Shown: piece by piece, positions 52,963-62,057 of the stretch
How positions within the stretch are numbered: the first letter of the stretch is position 1
Layout of the letters: each line of letters begins with the position of its first letter
Assembly (NCBI GenBank): GCA_050633505.1
Contig: JBOEGQ010000001.1
Coordinates: 1 to 64,000 of the forward strand
Direction of reading: 5' to 3'
DNA from: UBA1672 sp050633505
Lineage (GTDB): Bacteria; Pseudomonadota; Alphaproteobacteria; Micavibrionales; Micavibrionaceae
Length of the DNA: 64,000 bases
Made by a program: the position numbers and the translations under genes
The notes under the pieces: model-generated
The model's input: only the letters and a program-made list of their open reading frames with translations
Databases searched by the model: none
Told to the model about the DNA's origin: nothing

Positions 52963-54519
52963 CTATTCCTGCCCCTCAATATCATCTTCCGGGACCTGAA
53001 TATTCTCTATCGGCTGAATATAGTTGGAACATATGGCCTTATCCGTAGAGCTCTGTAAGGACCCTTGCATAAAATCATATTGTGCTTTTGGTAAAGAAAC
53101 GATCGGAAATTCAGGTCGTTGATAGACAACAGATAAGTCTATCTCTGATAATGCCGTGCCTTTTGGAATAGCTTTATCCGTAGAACGAATATGCACATCT
53201 TGCGCAGAAATTGTCATAAATTCAATTGGTTGGCTATCCTTTTCAACGTTACCAAGAACCCAGAGTCCGCAAGAAACATCTATAGTCTCCTGCTTATTGA
53301 GCTTTGGCGGTCTATTGGAAAAGACTTCGAAGAACAATCCCAGATCTAGTGCACCTTCTTGCATCATAAATAACGAGGCACCTGCCGCATCTACTGGCAC
53401 AAATGTGATAAGCGGAACACGTGTCTTATCCCCTTCTTTCATTGGGCCAAAACGCAACATTCCTCGTTCACGAACAATCGGGAATTCCAAATTACGTACG
53501 ACATTATTCTCAAGCAATACAGAGTTAAGGTTAACGTTTAAATCCAGATCGTGGTAACCAAATATGTTGGGCACTGTTCGATTATCCGATGCAGTGATCC
53601 CATCATATCCAAACACCTCTCGTAAGCGTTGCGTAATCACAAGCAGATCACCTTGTGCCTTAAACATATCAAATGACAAATTATCCGATGTTATATCCCC
53701 TGATATTTTGGAAGGCGCAGAAGCCGTATCAACCAAAAGGTCAAATGCAATCTTCTCTTGCGCTTTATTAGAAATATCTCCTCTGAACTTAAGAAGCCTT
53801 CGCCCAGCAGCAGAGAGAACCCCATTTAATGTAATTTGGTTATCTCCTACAGAAATACTGGCGTTCTGAATTTTGAAATATGCATCTTCATGGTTGGTAA
53901 AAGTCGCGTGAATATGAATATCCGCAAGGTCAACAATCAACGAGAAGGTTTTGGGGATACTATAGCTATAGCTCCCTTTTGAGCCATAAACCTCAAGATC
54001 AAGAGAGAGATTCCATGAATGAACACCAACTTTTCCATTTCCTTTTAGATATGCCCTTCCCTGCTCTATATCATGATCGATAAAGATACGTTCCGCCGAA
54101 AAATCGTTTCGACCAATAATCCCTTTAATCGCGTAGACATCTTCCACATAGAGATTAACAATTTTAGCACCGCCAAAAACCACATCCCAAAAGTTCATAA
54201 AGATTTGTGCTTTTCCAACACGTACAATCGGATAGTCATGCTCTTCACGCGTTAGAATATGCAAATTCTGTAAATCAACACCCACTTTTGGAAAGAAACT
54301 TATATGGTTAAGAACCCCAACACGAACAGGTCGCCTCCCTGAAGCACTGCTCACAAAATCTTCTACAGACCCTTTTAAGGCCTCACTCGATCCCCCCATA
54401 TTGCTCAGAACAGTAATCATAACAAGAAAACACGCCGACAAAATGAAAACAAGCTTCAGCAAGCGTGAAAACCACTTACGCTCTTTCTTGTTATCAAGAA
54501 GATGGGTTTCATAATTCAT
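52963..54519 (-). CDS. AsmA-like inner-membrane/periplasmic protein
   Basis: A 518-residue protein with a basic N terminus (KKERKWFSRLLK), one membrane helix (LVFILSACFLVMITVLS, residues 23-40), then a long periplasmic beta-rich region. The pattern of short repeating strands around RVGVLNHISFFPKVGVDLQNLHI and VRVGKAQIFMNFWDVVFGGAKI fits the AsmA family, proteins now viewed as bridges for lipid transport or modulators of outer-membrane assembly. No specific subfamily can be named. It precedes the ATP12 gene directly. No promoter was recognised. Confidence 0.75.
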   Translation of the reverse strand: MNYETHLLDNKKERKWFSRLLKLVFILSACFLVMITVLSNMGGSSEALKGSVEDFVSSASGRRPVRVGVLNHISFFPKVGVDLQNLHILTREEHDYPIVRVGKAQIFMNFWDVVFGGAKIVNLYVEDVYAIKGIIGRNDFSAERIFIDHDIEQGRAYLKGNGKVGVHSWNLSLDLEVYGSKGSYSYSIPKTFSLIVDLADIHIHATFTNHEDAYFKIQNASISVGDNQITLNGVLSAAGRRLLKFRGDISNKAQEKIAFDLLVDTASAPSKISGDITSDNLSFDMFKAQGDLLVITQRLREVFGYDGITASDNRTVPNIFGYHDLDLNVNLNSVLLENNVVRNLEFPIVRERGMLRFGPMKEGDKTRVPLITFVPVDAAGASLFMMQEGALDLGLFFEVFSNRPPKLNKQETIDVSCGLWVLGNVEKDSQPIEFMTISAQDVHIRSTDKAIPKGTALSEIDLSVVYQRPEFPIVSLPKAQYDFMQGSLQSSTDKAICSNYIQPIENIQVPEDDIEGQE

Positions 54520-54580
54520 AGGTTATTTCTTTCATTAAAAGTTCGCACCTTTGCGAATGTATTATAGAGGGCGTTGCCAT

Positions 54581-55591
54581 TCAATCAAGCATGGCAAACG
54601 GGTCCTGCTTATCCTTGTGGTTAAATCCTAAAGCCTTCCAACTTTTCACAAGTTCAGGGGATAAAGGCGCCGTAATATCCAAGGTTTTCGTTTTTTTCAT
54701 CGGATGCGGTAAAATCAAACGACGTGCATGAAGGTGAAGGCGCTTTGCAAGATTCAATCCGGCAAGGTCGGCATCAAGCAACTTACATTCCTCATCTTTT
54801 TCCGCGCGATATTTACCATCACCAATAATGGAAGAGCCCAGCGCCTGCGCCGCATGAACACGGATTTGGTGAGTACGCCCGGTACGCGGCCAAAATGCAA
54901 CAAATGCCGCTGCACGACCTGCATTCTCTAAAACGCTATATTCGGTTTCGGCATATTTTCCCTCTTCCTCATCAATCACCATTTTTTCATAGTTCCCACC
55001 AGATTTCAGAATAGGCGCCCGAATTGTACCGTCTAACATTTCAGGAGTTGGTGTCACCACCGCCCAATAAACTTTGCGTACATTTCGATCTTTAAACGCA
55101 AACCCAAGCTCACGCGCACATTTCGCCGACCGTGCAAGAAGTAAAACACCACTTGTATCCTTATCAAGACGATGCACAAGGCGTGGAACAACGCCTTCTT
55201 TATTCTTAAACACCTCCAATAAACCATCAATATGACGTTTCGTGCCCGTACCACCTTGCGTCGCCAGCCCGGCAGGCTTGTTCAATGCAATGATATCTTC
55301 ATCCTCATAAATAACCATTTCACGCATAAAAATACGATCATCATCCGTTATTTTCTTTTTCATTACCTTTCTCACACCATTTCCTTCACTAAATGGTGGA
55401 ATTTTCACCTCTTGTCCGGCGACAATACGTGTTTCAGGTTTTGCCCTTTTACCATCAACTCTGATCTGGCCTTTGCGCATCAGTTTTTGTGCCAGAATAT
55501 AAGGCATTTCAGGCACATACTTTTTAATCCAGCGATCAAGCCGTTGTCCGTCGTCATCCTCTTTAACTTTAATAAACTTTAACTCACTCAT
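54581..55591 (-). CDS. rluC: 23S rRNA pseudouridine synthase, RluC/D type
   Basis: A 336-residue protein with an N-terminal S4 RNA-binding domain (GQRLDRWIKKYV, LAQKLMRKGQIRVDGKRAKPE) and the RluA-type catalytic domain. The catalytic Asp lies in RLVHRLDKDTSGVLLLA, and RTHQIRVHAAQALG is intact. The start is ATG 55591 (MSELKFIK), which overlaps the crcB stop (ATGA) and follows CGAGG. RluC is favoured over RluD by context and length, but the assignment of target uridines is inference. Confidence 0.92.
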   Translation of the reverse strand: MSELKFIKVKEDDDGQRLDRWIKKYVPEMPYILAQKLMRKGQIRVDGKRAKPETRIVAGQEVKIPPFSEGNGVRKVMKKKITDDDRIFMREMVIYEDEDIIALNKPAGLATQGGTGTKRHIDGLLEVFKNKEGVVPRLVHRLDKDTSGVLLLARSAKCARELGFAFKDRNVRKVYWAVVTPTPEMLDGTIRAPILKSGGNYEKMVIDEEEGKYAETEYSVLENAGRAAAFVAFWPRTGRTHQIRVHAAQALGSSIIGDGKYRAEKDEECKLLDADLAGLNLAKRLHLHARRLILPHPMKKTKTLDITAPLSPELVKSWKALGFNHKDKQDPFAMLD

Positions 55592-55971
55592 GATAAAACC
55601 TCGCGCATTAGCCATAAGGCAAAAAATAACGCTACAATTGATATAATAACCGAGGCCGCCAAATATGCCGCAGCGTGAAGCATATCTCCTCTTTCCCACA
55701 ATGTAACGACATCAAGAGAAAACGTTGAAAAGGTTGTAAAAGCACCCAAGAATCCAGTTGTGCACAATGTACGTAACTCTTGCGAAACCTGATTCATTTG
55801 CGAAAATTTAACAATCAGAACACCCATCATAAAAGATCCGATAACATTCACAACTAAAGTCCCCCAGGGAAACCCGTGTCCCAATACATGCACCGCGCCA
55901 ATATTCACACCGTAACGCGCAACCGCCCCCAGCGCACCACCAAGCGCAACAATGCCTATTGTACTTATCAT
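55588..55971 (-). CDS. crcB: Fluoride channel CrcB (Fluc)
   Basis: A 127-residue, four-helix membrane protein that exports fluoride as a dual-topology dimer. The motifs are GGALGAVARYGV, GTLVVNVIGSFMMGVL (with the Asn of the pore) and TTGFLGAFTTFSTFSLDVV, which holds the Phe box and the central sodium-site region. It overlaps rluC by four bases. No fluoride riboswitch could be recognised in the short gap to the divergent EamA gene. Confidence 0.96.
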   Translation of the reverse strand: MISTIGIVALGGALGAVARYGVNIGAVHVLGHGFPWGTLVVNVIGSFMMGVLIVKFSQMNQVSQELRTLCTTGFLGAFTTFSTFSLDVVTLWERGDMLHAAAYLAASVIISIVALFFALWLMREVLS

Positions 55972-56054
55972 TCAAACCTCTTAGAGTTGAAAATATTCTT
56001 GGCTTTAAAATCCTTTAGGCCTCTGCCACGCACCTATATAGGATATGCACGACT

Positions 56055-56918
56055 ATGTTAAGCACATTATCCAATACGCAAAAGGGAATTCTTTCTGCTT
56101 TATGCGGTTTTGTTAGCTTTTCTATCGCGGACTCATGCGCAAAATGGCTTGGCATGCATTACGGCACTCTAGATATCATATTTTGGACATATCTCTTTTC
56201 TCTGGGATTTGGCCTTATCTTCTCTCCTTTTCTTGGCGGAATCAAACGAACATTATCAACGAAGAAATTATTCATTCATATCAGCCGAGGGATTAGTGCA
56301 CTTGCCATCGCATTATTGGTGGTCACCGCATTAAAAGGCATATCCCTAGCCGCCATGTATACAATTTTGTTTCTGGCACCGTTCCTGACAACAATCGCTG
56401 CTATCCCGATTTATAAAGAATCTGTTTCCTTCAGAAACTGGGGGGTTATCGCACTTGGCTTTTCCGGTGTCTTACTTGCCTTCAGACCCGGTGTGGCCGA
56501 TATTTCATGGGATGTTATTTATTGCTTTGCCGCACTTGGCTTTATTGTCATTCTCGGACTTCTTGCCCGTCCACTGACAAAAGACGAAAGCCTGCATTCA
56601 CTTTCTTTCTACCCAAGTCTTTGCGTGGTGGTTTTACTAGCCTATAGCGTTATACCAAACCTTGCTCTTCCCTCTTCATCCCACTTACCCGTTTTCTTAC
56701 TAAACGGTTTTTGCGTTACAGTTGGCCTAAGTGGTATCGCATATGGTTTCCGTATTGCGCCCTATTCAGTTGTCGCGCCTATACATTACATACAAATGGT
56801 TGTGGCACTCACTCTTGGTTATTTCATCTTTCAAGATGTACCGGACATCTGGATGTTAGGCGGGGCAAGCATTATCATCATTAGTGGCGTATTACTGGCA
56901 ATTGATAAGAAAAACTAA
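56055..56918 (+). CDS. EamA/DMT family transporter
   Basis: A 287-residue protein of about ten membrane helices formed from two EamA repeats. Typical pieces are ALCGFVSFSIADSCAKWL near the N terminus, AMYTILFLAPFLTTIAAIPIYKESVSFRNWGVIALGFSGVLLA in the first repeat, and APIHYIQMVVALTLGYFIFQDVPD in the second. Members export amino acids, nucleobases or metabolites; the substrate is not predictable. It is divergent from crcB and abuts the Mrr-like gene, convergently, with no base between the stop codons. Confidence 0.9.
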   Translation: MLSTLSNTQKGILSALCGFVSFSIADSCAKWLGMHYGTLDIIFWTYLFSLGFGLIFSPFLGGIKRTLSTKKLFIHISRGISALAIALLVVTALKGISLAAMYTILFLAPFLTTIAAIPIYKESVSFRNWGVIALGFSGVLLAFRPGVADISWDVIYCFAALGFIVILGLLARPLTKDESLHSLSFYPSLCVVVLLAYSVIPNLALPSSSHLPVFLLNGFCVTVGLSGIAYGFRIAPYSVVAPIHYIQMVVALTLGYFIFQDVPDIWMLGGASIIIISGVLLAIDKKN

Positions 56919-58022
56919 TTACGCTTTACCCGCGGCCTTTTCAATAACCCCAAAGTTAACATAATGCATATTATAATCTTCAGATCGATAGATGCCTAAA
57001 CCATGTGACATTTTGATATCTCGATACTTCATAATTTCAATCATCTTATCTTGGTCTACAAACGCAATTTCAATGCCATGATTCTTAAGAAGGTCTCGAA
57101 CATACTGACATGACCGTTCACTAATTCGTCCAGTTGTAACAATGACGCCGTGCTTTACGCCTTTATATTTCATGATCGCACCACACAATTTTTGGCACGT
57201 ATCTTCACCAATTTGAGATGATGGTTTATATTTTTTTGCCTGAATGAAAAAGGGAACCTCATGCCCCTCATCAACCGTATAGTAACCACTTCCATCTATC
57301 CCGCCATCTGCACCAGATGCACGTTTTTCTGTTACCGTCACATCACGCCCGTCTAAATGCTCAAAAAAGGCGCAAGAAAGCTGTTCAAACTGATCTGGGG
57401 ATAATGTTCTATATATATACTCAATCACAGCATTCGCATCTGCCATACATACATAGCCCTCGGGATTTACACCCTTCACCCACAAATAACGCTTCTCACG
57501 ATCCGAAAGCTCTCGATACTCCTGCCTTCCTCCTTTAACGATATGCCATGCTTTACGTTTATGATTGAAGCCAATAAGTTTTTCATCTCTGAGCTGATTT
57601 AAAAAGCCATATAAGTAGTCACTCACTTTACCAGAGCTTTCTATTATAGACTCTGCATCGTTCTTATTTCCTAAGATCTTGCTCGCAACAGCTCTTTTTA
57701 TAAGTATTGTATTGTTATTTTCATGCTGGTAGCGCTCCACATACTCTGATGTCAGTTCTTTTATATTAGGGGCATTTAGAATAGCATTTACCAGATCTCT
57801 CCGCTCATGCGGTGTTAATCTTTTCTTTTTAGGCTCGTCTCTCTCAGGCCTCTTATATCGCTGTACTGACGGTTTAGGTTGCGACTTTATATTCGGGGCT
57901 TTCGTCGTCCTTGGTGTCCTGTTTTTCGGATCGTGTGACGGATCGCTATACCGTATATCCGGCGCAGCCTCTTCTTTATCTTTATTAAACCTGCTAGAAA
58001 ACTTTGAAAATATACTCATCAC
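56919..58022 (-). CDS. Mrr-like restriction endonuclease domain protein
   Basis: A 367-residue protein. Residues 1-75 are basic and disordered; about 80-180 form a helical region. The C-terminal Mrr catalytic domain (about 210-330) has LSPDQFEQLSCAFFEHL, then GADGGIDGSGYY and FFIQAKKY, giving the D...(Q)xK nuclease motif, and later HGVIVTTGRIS. It may cut modified DNA, as Mrr does, or act in housekeeping DNA metabolism. No methylase or other defence gene adjoins it. It has its own promoter (58045-58073). Confidence 0.83.
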   Translation of the reverse strand: MMSIFSKFSSRFNKDKEEAAPDIRYSDPSHDPKNRTPRTTKAPNIKSQPKPSVQRYKRPERDEPKKKRLTPHERRDLVNAILNAPNIKELTSEYVERYQHENNNTILIKRAVASKILGNKNDAESIIESSGKVSDYLYGFLNQLRDEKLIGFNHKRKAWHIVKGGRQEYRELSDREKRYLWVKGVNPEGYVCMADANAVIEYIYRTLSPDQFEQLSCAFFEHLDGRDVTVTEKRASGADGGIDGSGYYTVDEGHEVPFFIQAKKYKPSSQIGEDTCQKLCGAIMKYKGVKHGVIVTTGRISERSCQYVRDLLKNHGIEIAFVDQDKMIEIMKYRDIKMSHGLGIYRSEDYNMHYVNFGVIEKAAGKA

Positions 58023-58044
58023 ACCCCCACTCTTTTATTTTAGC

Positions 58045-58073
58045 CTTATACCAGATTGCACCGAGCAAAACAA
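58045..58073 (-). promoter_or_regulatory. Promoter of the Mrr-like gene
   Basis: Minus strand TTGTTT (58068-58073), 17-base spacer ending TCTGG, then TATAAG (58045-58050). Start near 58038, 16 bases before the ATG. Confidence 0.6.
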
Positions 58074-58115
58074 ATCTACTATAAGATGATTTTGATCCAG
58101 TATTATTCGGAGCTG

Positions 58116-59435
58116 CTATTCTGCTCTTTTCCGTTGTCTTAGTTGCCCCCAATATTCCAGACGTTTTTTAATATCGCGTTCAAAGCCGCGCTCAACCGGT
58201 TGGTAAAACTGGCGACGTGGTAATTCATCCGGGAAATAACTCTGCCCGGAGAACCCCTCCGGCGTATCGTGGTCGTACACATATCCAAGGCTATACCCTT
58301 GCTCTTTCATAAGCTTGCTTGGCGCGTTCATTGCATGTTTTGGTGGCATTAATGCCCCCGTCTCTTTGGCCGCGGCCTTTGCACTTTTCAATGCCATATA
58401 ACTTGCATTGGATTTTGGCGCGCTTGCCAGATAGACACAGGCTTGCGCCATTGCGAGTTCACCTTCCGGCAAACCAAGTCGTTCATATGCCTGCCATGCC
58501 GCGATAACCAAGGGTAAAGCCTGCGGGTCTGCCATGGATACATCTTCACTCGCCACACATGTCATACGCCGCAAGATATATTCCGGATCTTCCCCCCCCT
58601 GAAGCATTCGCGCCATCCAATAAAGCGCACCATCAACATCCGATGCCCGTAATGACTTATGAAATGCCGAAATCAAATTAAAATGCGCATCATCGCCCTT
58701 ATCATATAATGGGGCGCGGCGCTGTAGCATTGCACGCAAGCCATCTTCATCAAGTGAGGCATCGTTCACTTGCGCAAAGATTTGTTCTGCCATGGATAAA
58801 AGATAACGCCCATCCCCATCTGCCATAATTTTCAAAAGTGCTCTGGCCTTTTCGTTAAGCGCCAGCTGTTCGCCTTTTCTTTCCTCTGCCCGTTGCAGAA
58901 GTAGTTCAAGGTCGCTCTCTTCAAGGCGTTCAAGAACAAAAACCTGTGCACGGCTTAATACGGCGGCATTCAACTCAAAAGACGGGTTTTCCGTTGTTGC
59001 CCCAATCAGCGTGATTGTGCCATCCTCCATAACAGGCAAAAAAGCATCTTGCTGCGATTTATTAAAACGGTGGATCTCATCAACAAATAACAGTGTCCTT
59101 TGACCGTTTTGCCTCCTGAATTTTGCTGCTTCAAATACTTTACGCAGATCCGCAACACCGGAAAAAATTGCGGATATTTGTTCAAAATACAAATCACTAT
59201 GTTGTGCCAGAATTCTGGCCATCGTCGTTTTCCCACACCCCGGAGGCCCCCATAATATAAGAGAGGAAAGCGCCTGCGCATCAACCATGCGCGTTAATGC
59301 CCCGTTTTCACCCAATAAGTGTCCCTGCCCAACCACATCACTCAGGTTATCAGGACGTAAAAGATCGGCCAAAGGTCTCGCCTCATCCTCTTTTGTGTCA
59401 TTTATTGCCGTGTTTTGTGTAAATAAATCCGTCAT
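58116..59435 (-). CDS. rarA: Replication-associated AAA+ ATPase RarA (MgsA)
   Basis: A 439-residue clamp-loader-like ATPase acting at stalled replication forks. The Walker A (GPPGCGKTT) and Walker B (LFVDEIHRF) motifs, the sensor segment GATTENPSFELN and the C-terminal MgsA domain (HFNLISAFHKSLRASDVDGALYW, GGEDPEYILRR) are intact. ATG 59435 (MTDLFTQNT) is chosen because GAAGG precedes it; the frame remains open for 29 more codons upstream, which would run into the nadA start region. It is divergent from nadA. Confidence 0.94.
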   Translation of the reverse strand: MTDLFTQNTAINDTKEDEARPLADLLRPDNLSDVVGQGHLLGENGALTRMVDAQALSSLILWGPPGCGKTTMARILAQHSDLYFEQISAIFSGVADLRKVFEAAKFRRQNGQRTLLFVDEIHRFNKSQQDAFLPVMEDGTITLIGATTENPSFELNAAVLSRAQVFVLERLEESDLELLLQRAEERKGEQLALNEKARALLKIMADGDGRYLLSMAEQIFAQVNDASLDEDGLRAMLQRRAPLYDKGDDAHFNLISAFHKSLRASDVDGALYWMARMLQGGEDPEYILRRMTCVASEDVSMADPQALPLVIAAWQAYERLGLPEGELAMAQACVYLASAPKSNASYMALKSAKAAAKETGALMPPKHAMNAPSKLMKEQGYSLGYVYDHDTPEGFSGQSYFPDELPRRQFYQPVERGFERDIKKRLEYWGQLRQRKRAE

Positions 59436-59506
59436 TGTCTTGACCTTCGTACTTAGGATATGGAATATAGCTTCTTTATTACTGTCCTGTGAAGGGTTGA
59501 AACACG

Positions 59507-60658
59507 ATGAGCACGCAAACACTTGCGTATACGGACTTATTGCAAGGTCTAAAACCAGATGATCCTTGCATCCGCGCCGAGACGGACCATTACTTTGACA
59601 AAGCCGTAATTGCGGACCCGTTTCTGACGCGTGAAAAATGGGAAGCAGATCGCGCGGGCTTATATATCCATGCTATTGAACAGCTCAAAAAAGACAAGAA
59701 TGCCACAGTAATCGGGCATAATTATATGCACCCTTATGTCTCCTTTGTCTGTGATTTTCTGGGAGATTCCCTAAAAATGGGTGAGGCCGCGGCCAGCGAT
59801 AAATTTAACGACAGAGAAATCATCGTAAATGCAGGCGTTAAGTTTATGGCCGAAACCGCAAAGACATTAAACCCGGGGAAAAAGGTTCTGCAACCAAGTA
59901 TGGAGGCCGGATGCTCTCTCGCATCATCTATCGAACCTGCCGATGTTGACATGATGCGTATCACACATCCCGGTATTCCGGTGGTAAATTACGCCAATAC
60001 ATATGTTGATGTTCGCGCAAAATCAGACAGCCTTTGCACATCGGCCAATATCGTCGATATCGCAATTGAAATTACACAAGAATGGAACGTTAATAAGGTC
60101 ATTCTTTCACCTGATCAATTTCTGGCGCGTAATACGCAAGTTACATTAGATGGCATGTATGAGCGCGGTGAATTAGACCGCAAAATTGAAGTAATTATTC
60201 ATCCCGGATCATGTGAAGTTCATGAACGTTATGACCCCGAAGAAATCGAAATTTTACGTATATCGCATCCGGATATTATAATTTTGGCACATCCTGAGTG
60301 TAAACCCGAAGTGATCGAAGTATCCGACTTCAGTGGATCAACCGGGCAAATGGCTGATTATGTAGCAAAGCATAAGCCAAAAGTGCTGGCAATGATCACC
60401 GATTGTGCACAAGGCTATCAAATTGCAATGGCATACCCGGAGGCACAGATCGTCAGCTCTTCGTGTAAAGGTTGCCCGCATATGAAGCAGATTACACTGC
60501 GCAATGTTTATGAAGCTCTTATACATGAGCAGCACGAAATCGTTATCCCGAAAGAGATTTTAGAAGGTGCACGCGTTCCTCTTGAAAAAATGAATGAGCT
60601 TATGATCCATGCAGCCGAGAGGAAAGCCAAAGCGCGTTCTTCGGAGATTGCAGCGTGA
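59507..60658 (+). CDS. nadA: Quinolinate synthase
   Basis: Condenses iminoaspartate with dihydroxyacetone phosphate to quinolinate, the precursor of NAD. The 383-residue protein carries the three cysteines that bind the 4Fe-4S cluster, in SMEAGCSLASS, AHPECKPEV and SSCKGCPHMK. The substrate-binding HNYMHPYV and HPGSCEVHE segments are also present. nadC follows 74 bases downstream. The usual middle gene nadB (L-aspartate oxidase) is missing from the cluster. Confidence 0.97.
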   Translation: MSTQTLAYTDLLQGLKPDDPCIRAETDHYFDKAVIADPFLTREKWEADRAGLYIHAIEQLKKDKNATVIGHNYMHPYVSFVCDFLGDSLKMGEAAASDKFNDREIIVNAGVKFMAETAKTLNPGKKVLQPSMEAGCSLASSIEPADVDMMRITHPGIPVVNYANTYVDVRAKSDSLCTSANIVDIAIEITQEWNVNKVILSPDQFLARNTQVTLDGMYERGELDRKIEVIIHPGSCEVHERYDPEEIEILRISHPDIIILAHPECKPEVIEVSDFSGSTGQMADYVAKHKPKVLAMITDCAQGYQIAMAYPEAQIVSSSCKGCPHMKQITLRNVYEALIHEQHEIVIPKEILEGARVPLEKMNELMIHAAERKAKARSSEIAA

Positions 60659-60732
60659 AGAAAATAATGCTTATATCTTCTTTGGATGCAGACAGTACTC
60701 TTAATCATTAAATACGTGGAGCCGTTCCAATA

Positions 60733-61575
60733 ATGCAACTTCCCTCTATCCTTATCGAAGATCTGGTACGCTCTGCTCTAAAAGAAGATTTGGGGCATGG
60801 TCTTGATATTACAAGCCAGATGCTGATCCCTCAGAATATCAATACCCGCGCAACATTTCGCGCGCGTGAAGAAGGGGTTTTGGCGGGGTTAATCCTTGGT
60901 CTGTCTTGTTTTTCCCACGTTGACCCTGAATTTTCATTTGAAATTTTCGCACAAGACGGGGAAGTCATAAGTCCGGGACAAGAAATCGCAATTATAGAAG
61001 GGCCCGCCGCGGCCTTACTAACGGCGGAACGCTCTGCCTTGAACTTCTTAATTCATCTTTCAGGCATTGCGACATTAACCCGCAGATACGTTCTGGCCGT
61101 ACAAGGAACAAAGGCCAAAATTGCAGATACACGCAAAACACTGGCAGGATTACGTGCCGTGCAAAAATACGCTGTTCGTGCAGGTGGTGGTTCAAATCAC
61201 CGTTTTGGCCTTGATGATGCGATATTAATCAAAGACAATCATATCGCCGTTGCAGGTGGTATTACGCAGGCCCTGAACACCACAAAACAAAATGCGGGAC
61301 ACACAACAAAAATTGAGATTGAGGTCGATACAATCGATCAATTAAAGGATGTTCTGCAACATGGTGGTGCGGATATTGTCATGCTGGATAATTTTGAAAT
61401 TGATGACTTAAAACATGCAATAGATATAATTGATGGGCGCATTATTAGCGAAGCATCCGGCGGTGTAACACTACATACCGTGAAAGAAATTGCGCAAACT
61501 GGTGTTGATTACATCTCTGTTGGGGCATTGACACATTCAGCCCCCGCATTAGATATCGGGCTTGATATCGAATAA
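60733..61575 (+). CDS. nadC: Nicotinate-nucleotide pyrophosphorylase (carboxylating)
   Basis: Converts quinolinate and PRPP to nicotinate mononucleotide. The 280-residue enzyme shows EDLGHGLDITS, ADTRKTLAGLRAVQKYAVRAGGGSNHR (substrate-binding Arg, Lys and His residues; positions about 137-160), ILIKDNHI, and the C-terminal barrel strand MLDNFE followed by EASGGV and DYISVGALTHS. TGGAG precedes the ATG. It is the second NAD biosynthesis gene in a nadA-nadC pair and converges on the rhodanese genes. Confidence 0.97.
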   Translation: MQLPSILIEDLVRSALKEDLGHGLDITSQMLIPQNINTRATFRAREEGVLAGLILGLSCFSHVDPEFSFEIFAQDGEVISPGQEIAIIEGPAAALLTAERSALNFLIHLSGIATLTRRYVLAVQGTKAKIADTRKTLAGLRAVQKYAVRAGGGSNHRFGLDDAILIKDNHIAVAGGITQALNTTKQNAGHTTKIEIEVDTIDQLKDVLQHGGADIVMLDNFEIDDLKHAIDIIDGRIISEASGGVTLHTVKEIAQTGVDYISVGALTHSAPALDIGLDIE

Positions 61576-61588
61576 TAAAACACCACGC

Positions 61589-61993
61589 CTACGGATTAAG
61601 CGGAAGATTTTTTTCTTTCCAATCGGCAATACCGCCCGGATATTTATACAAATTAGTATAACCAAGCTTATAAGCTTTACTCGCAGCTAAGGCGCTCGCA
61701 CCGCAATAAATGTCGTTACAGTAAAGAACTATTGGTGTATCTGGCGTTTCTACAATGTTTGCAAGGAGATCCGCTTTAAAGGAATAAACAGGTAAATTAG
61801 TCGCACCTTTAATCATACCGTCTGCAATTTGATCTTCCCCACGTACATCCAAAATGACTAAATCAGGTGTATTACCTTGTAATTCAACCAATTTCTCAGC
61901 AGAAATATCAGTATATATTTTTGTATCAGCCGCCAAAACGATATATGGCATCATTATAAAAGCCACTAAAGCAGTATAAAAAATTCTTTTCAT
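61589..61993 (-). CDS. Periplasmic rhodanese-like protein 1 (downstream copy)
   Basis: A 134-residue single-domain rhodanese with a Sec signal peptide (KRIFYTALVAFIMMPYIVLA, cut near residue 22). The domain has VILDVRGEDQIADGMIKGA and the active loop VLYCNDIYCGAS, a Cys-x4-Cys arrangement in which the first Cys is catalytic. It ends LGYTNLYKYPGGIADWKEK. It is a close paralogue of the next gene, so the two arose by tandem duplication. ATG 61993 is chosen since the frame further upstream runs through the intergenic hairpin. Confidence 0.87.
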   Translation of the reverse strand: MKRIFYTALVAFIMMPYIVLAADTKIYTDISAEKLVELQGNTPDLVILDVRGEDQIADGMIKGATNLPVYSFKADLLANIVETPDTPIVLYCNDIYCGASALAASKAYKLGYTNLYKYPGGIADWKEKNLPLNP

Positions 61994-62017
61994 TATAATA
62001 ATCTCGATGTTGAAGAA

Positions 62018-62045
62018 ACCTGATACCACAGTTGCGGTATCAGGT
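62018..62045 (-). terminator. Hairpin between the two rhodanese genes
   Basis: A perfect 10-bp stem ACCTGATACC / GGTATCAGGT (62018-62027, 62036-62045), 8-base loop, followed on the minus strand by TTTCTTC. It follows the upstream rhodanese stop by 12 bases. The U tract is short, so it may be a partial terminator that lowers expression of the second copy. Confidence 0.6.
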
Positions 62046-62057
62046 CGCATTTAATGG

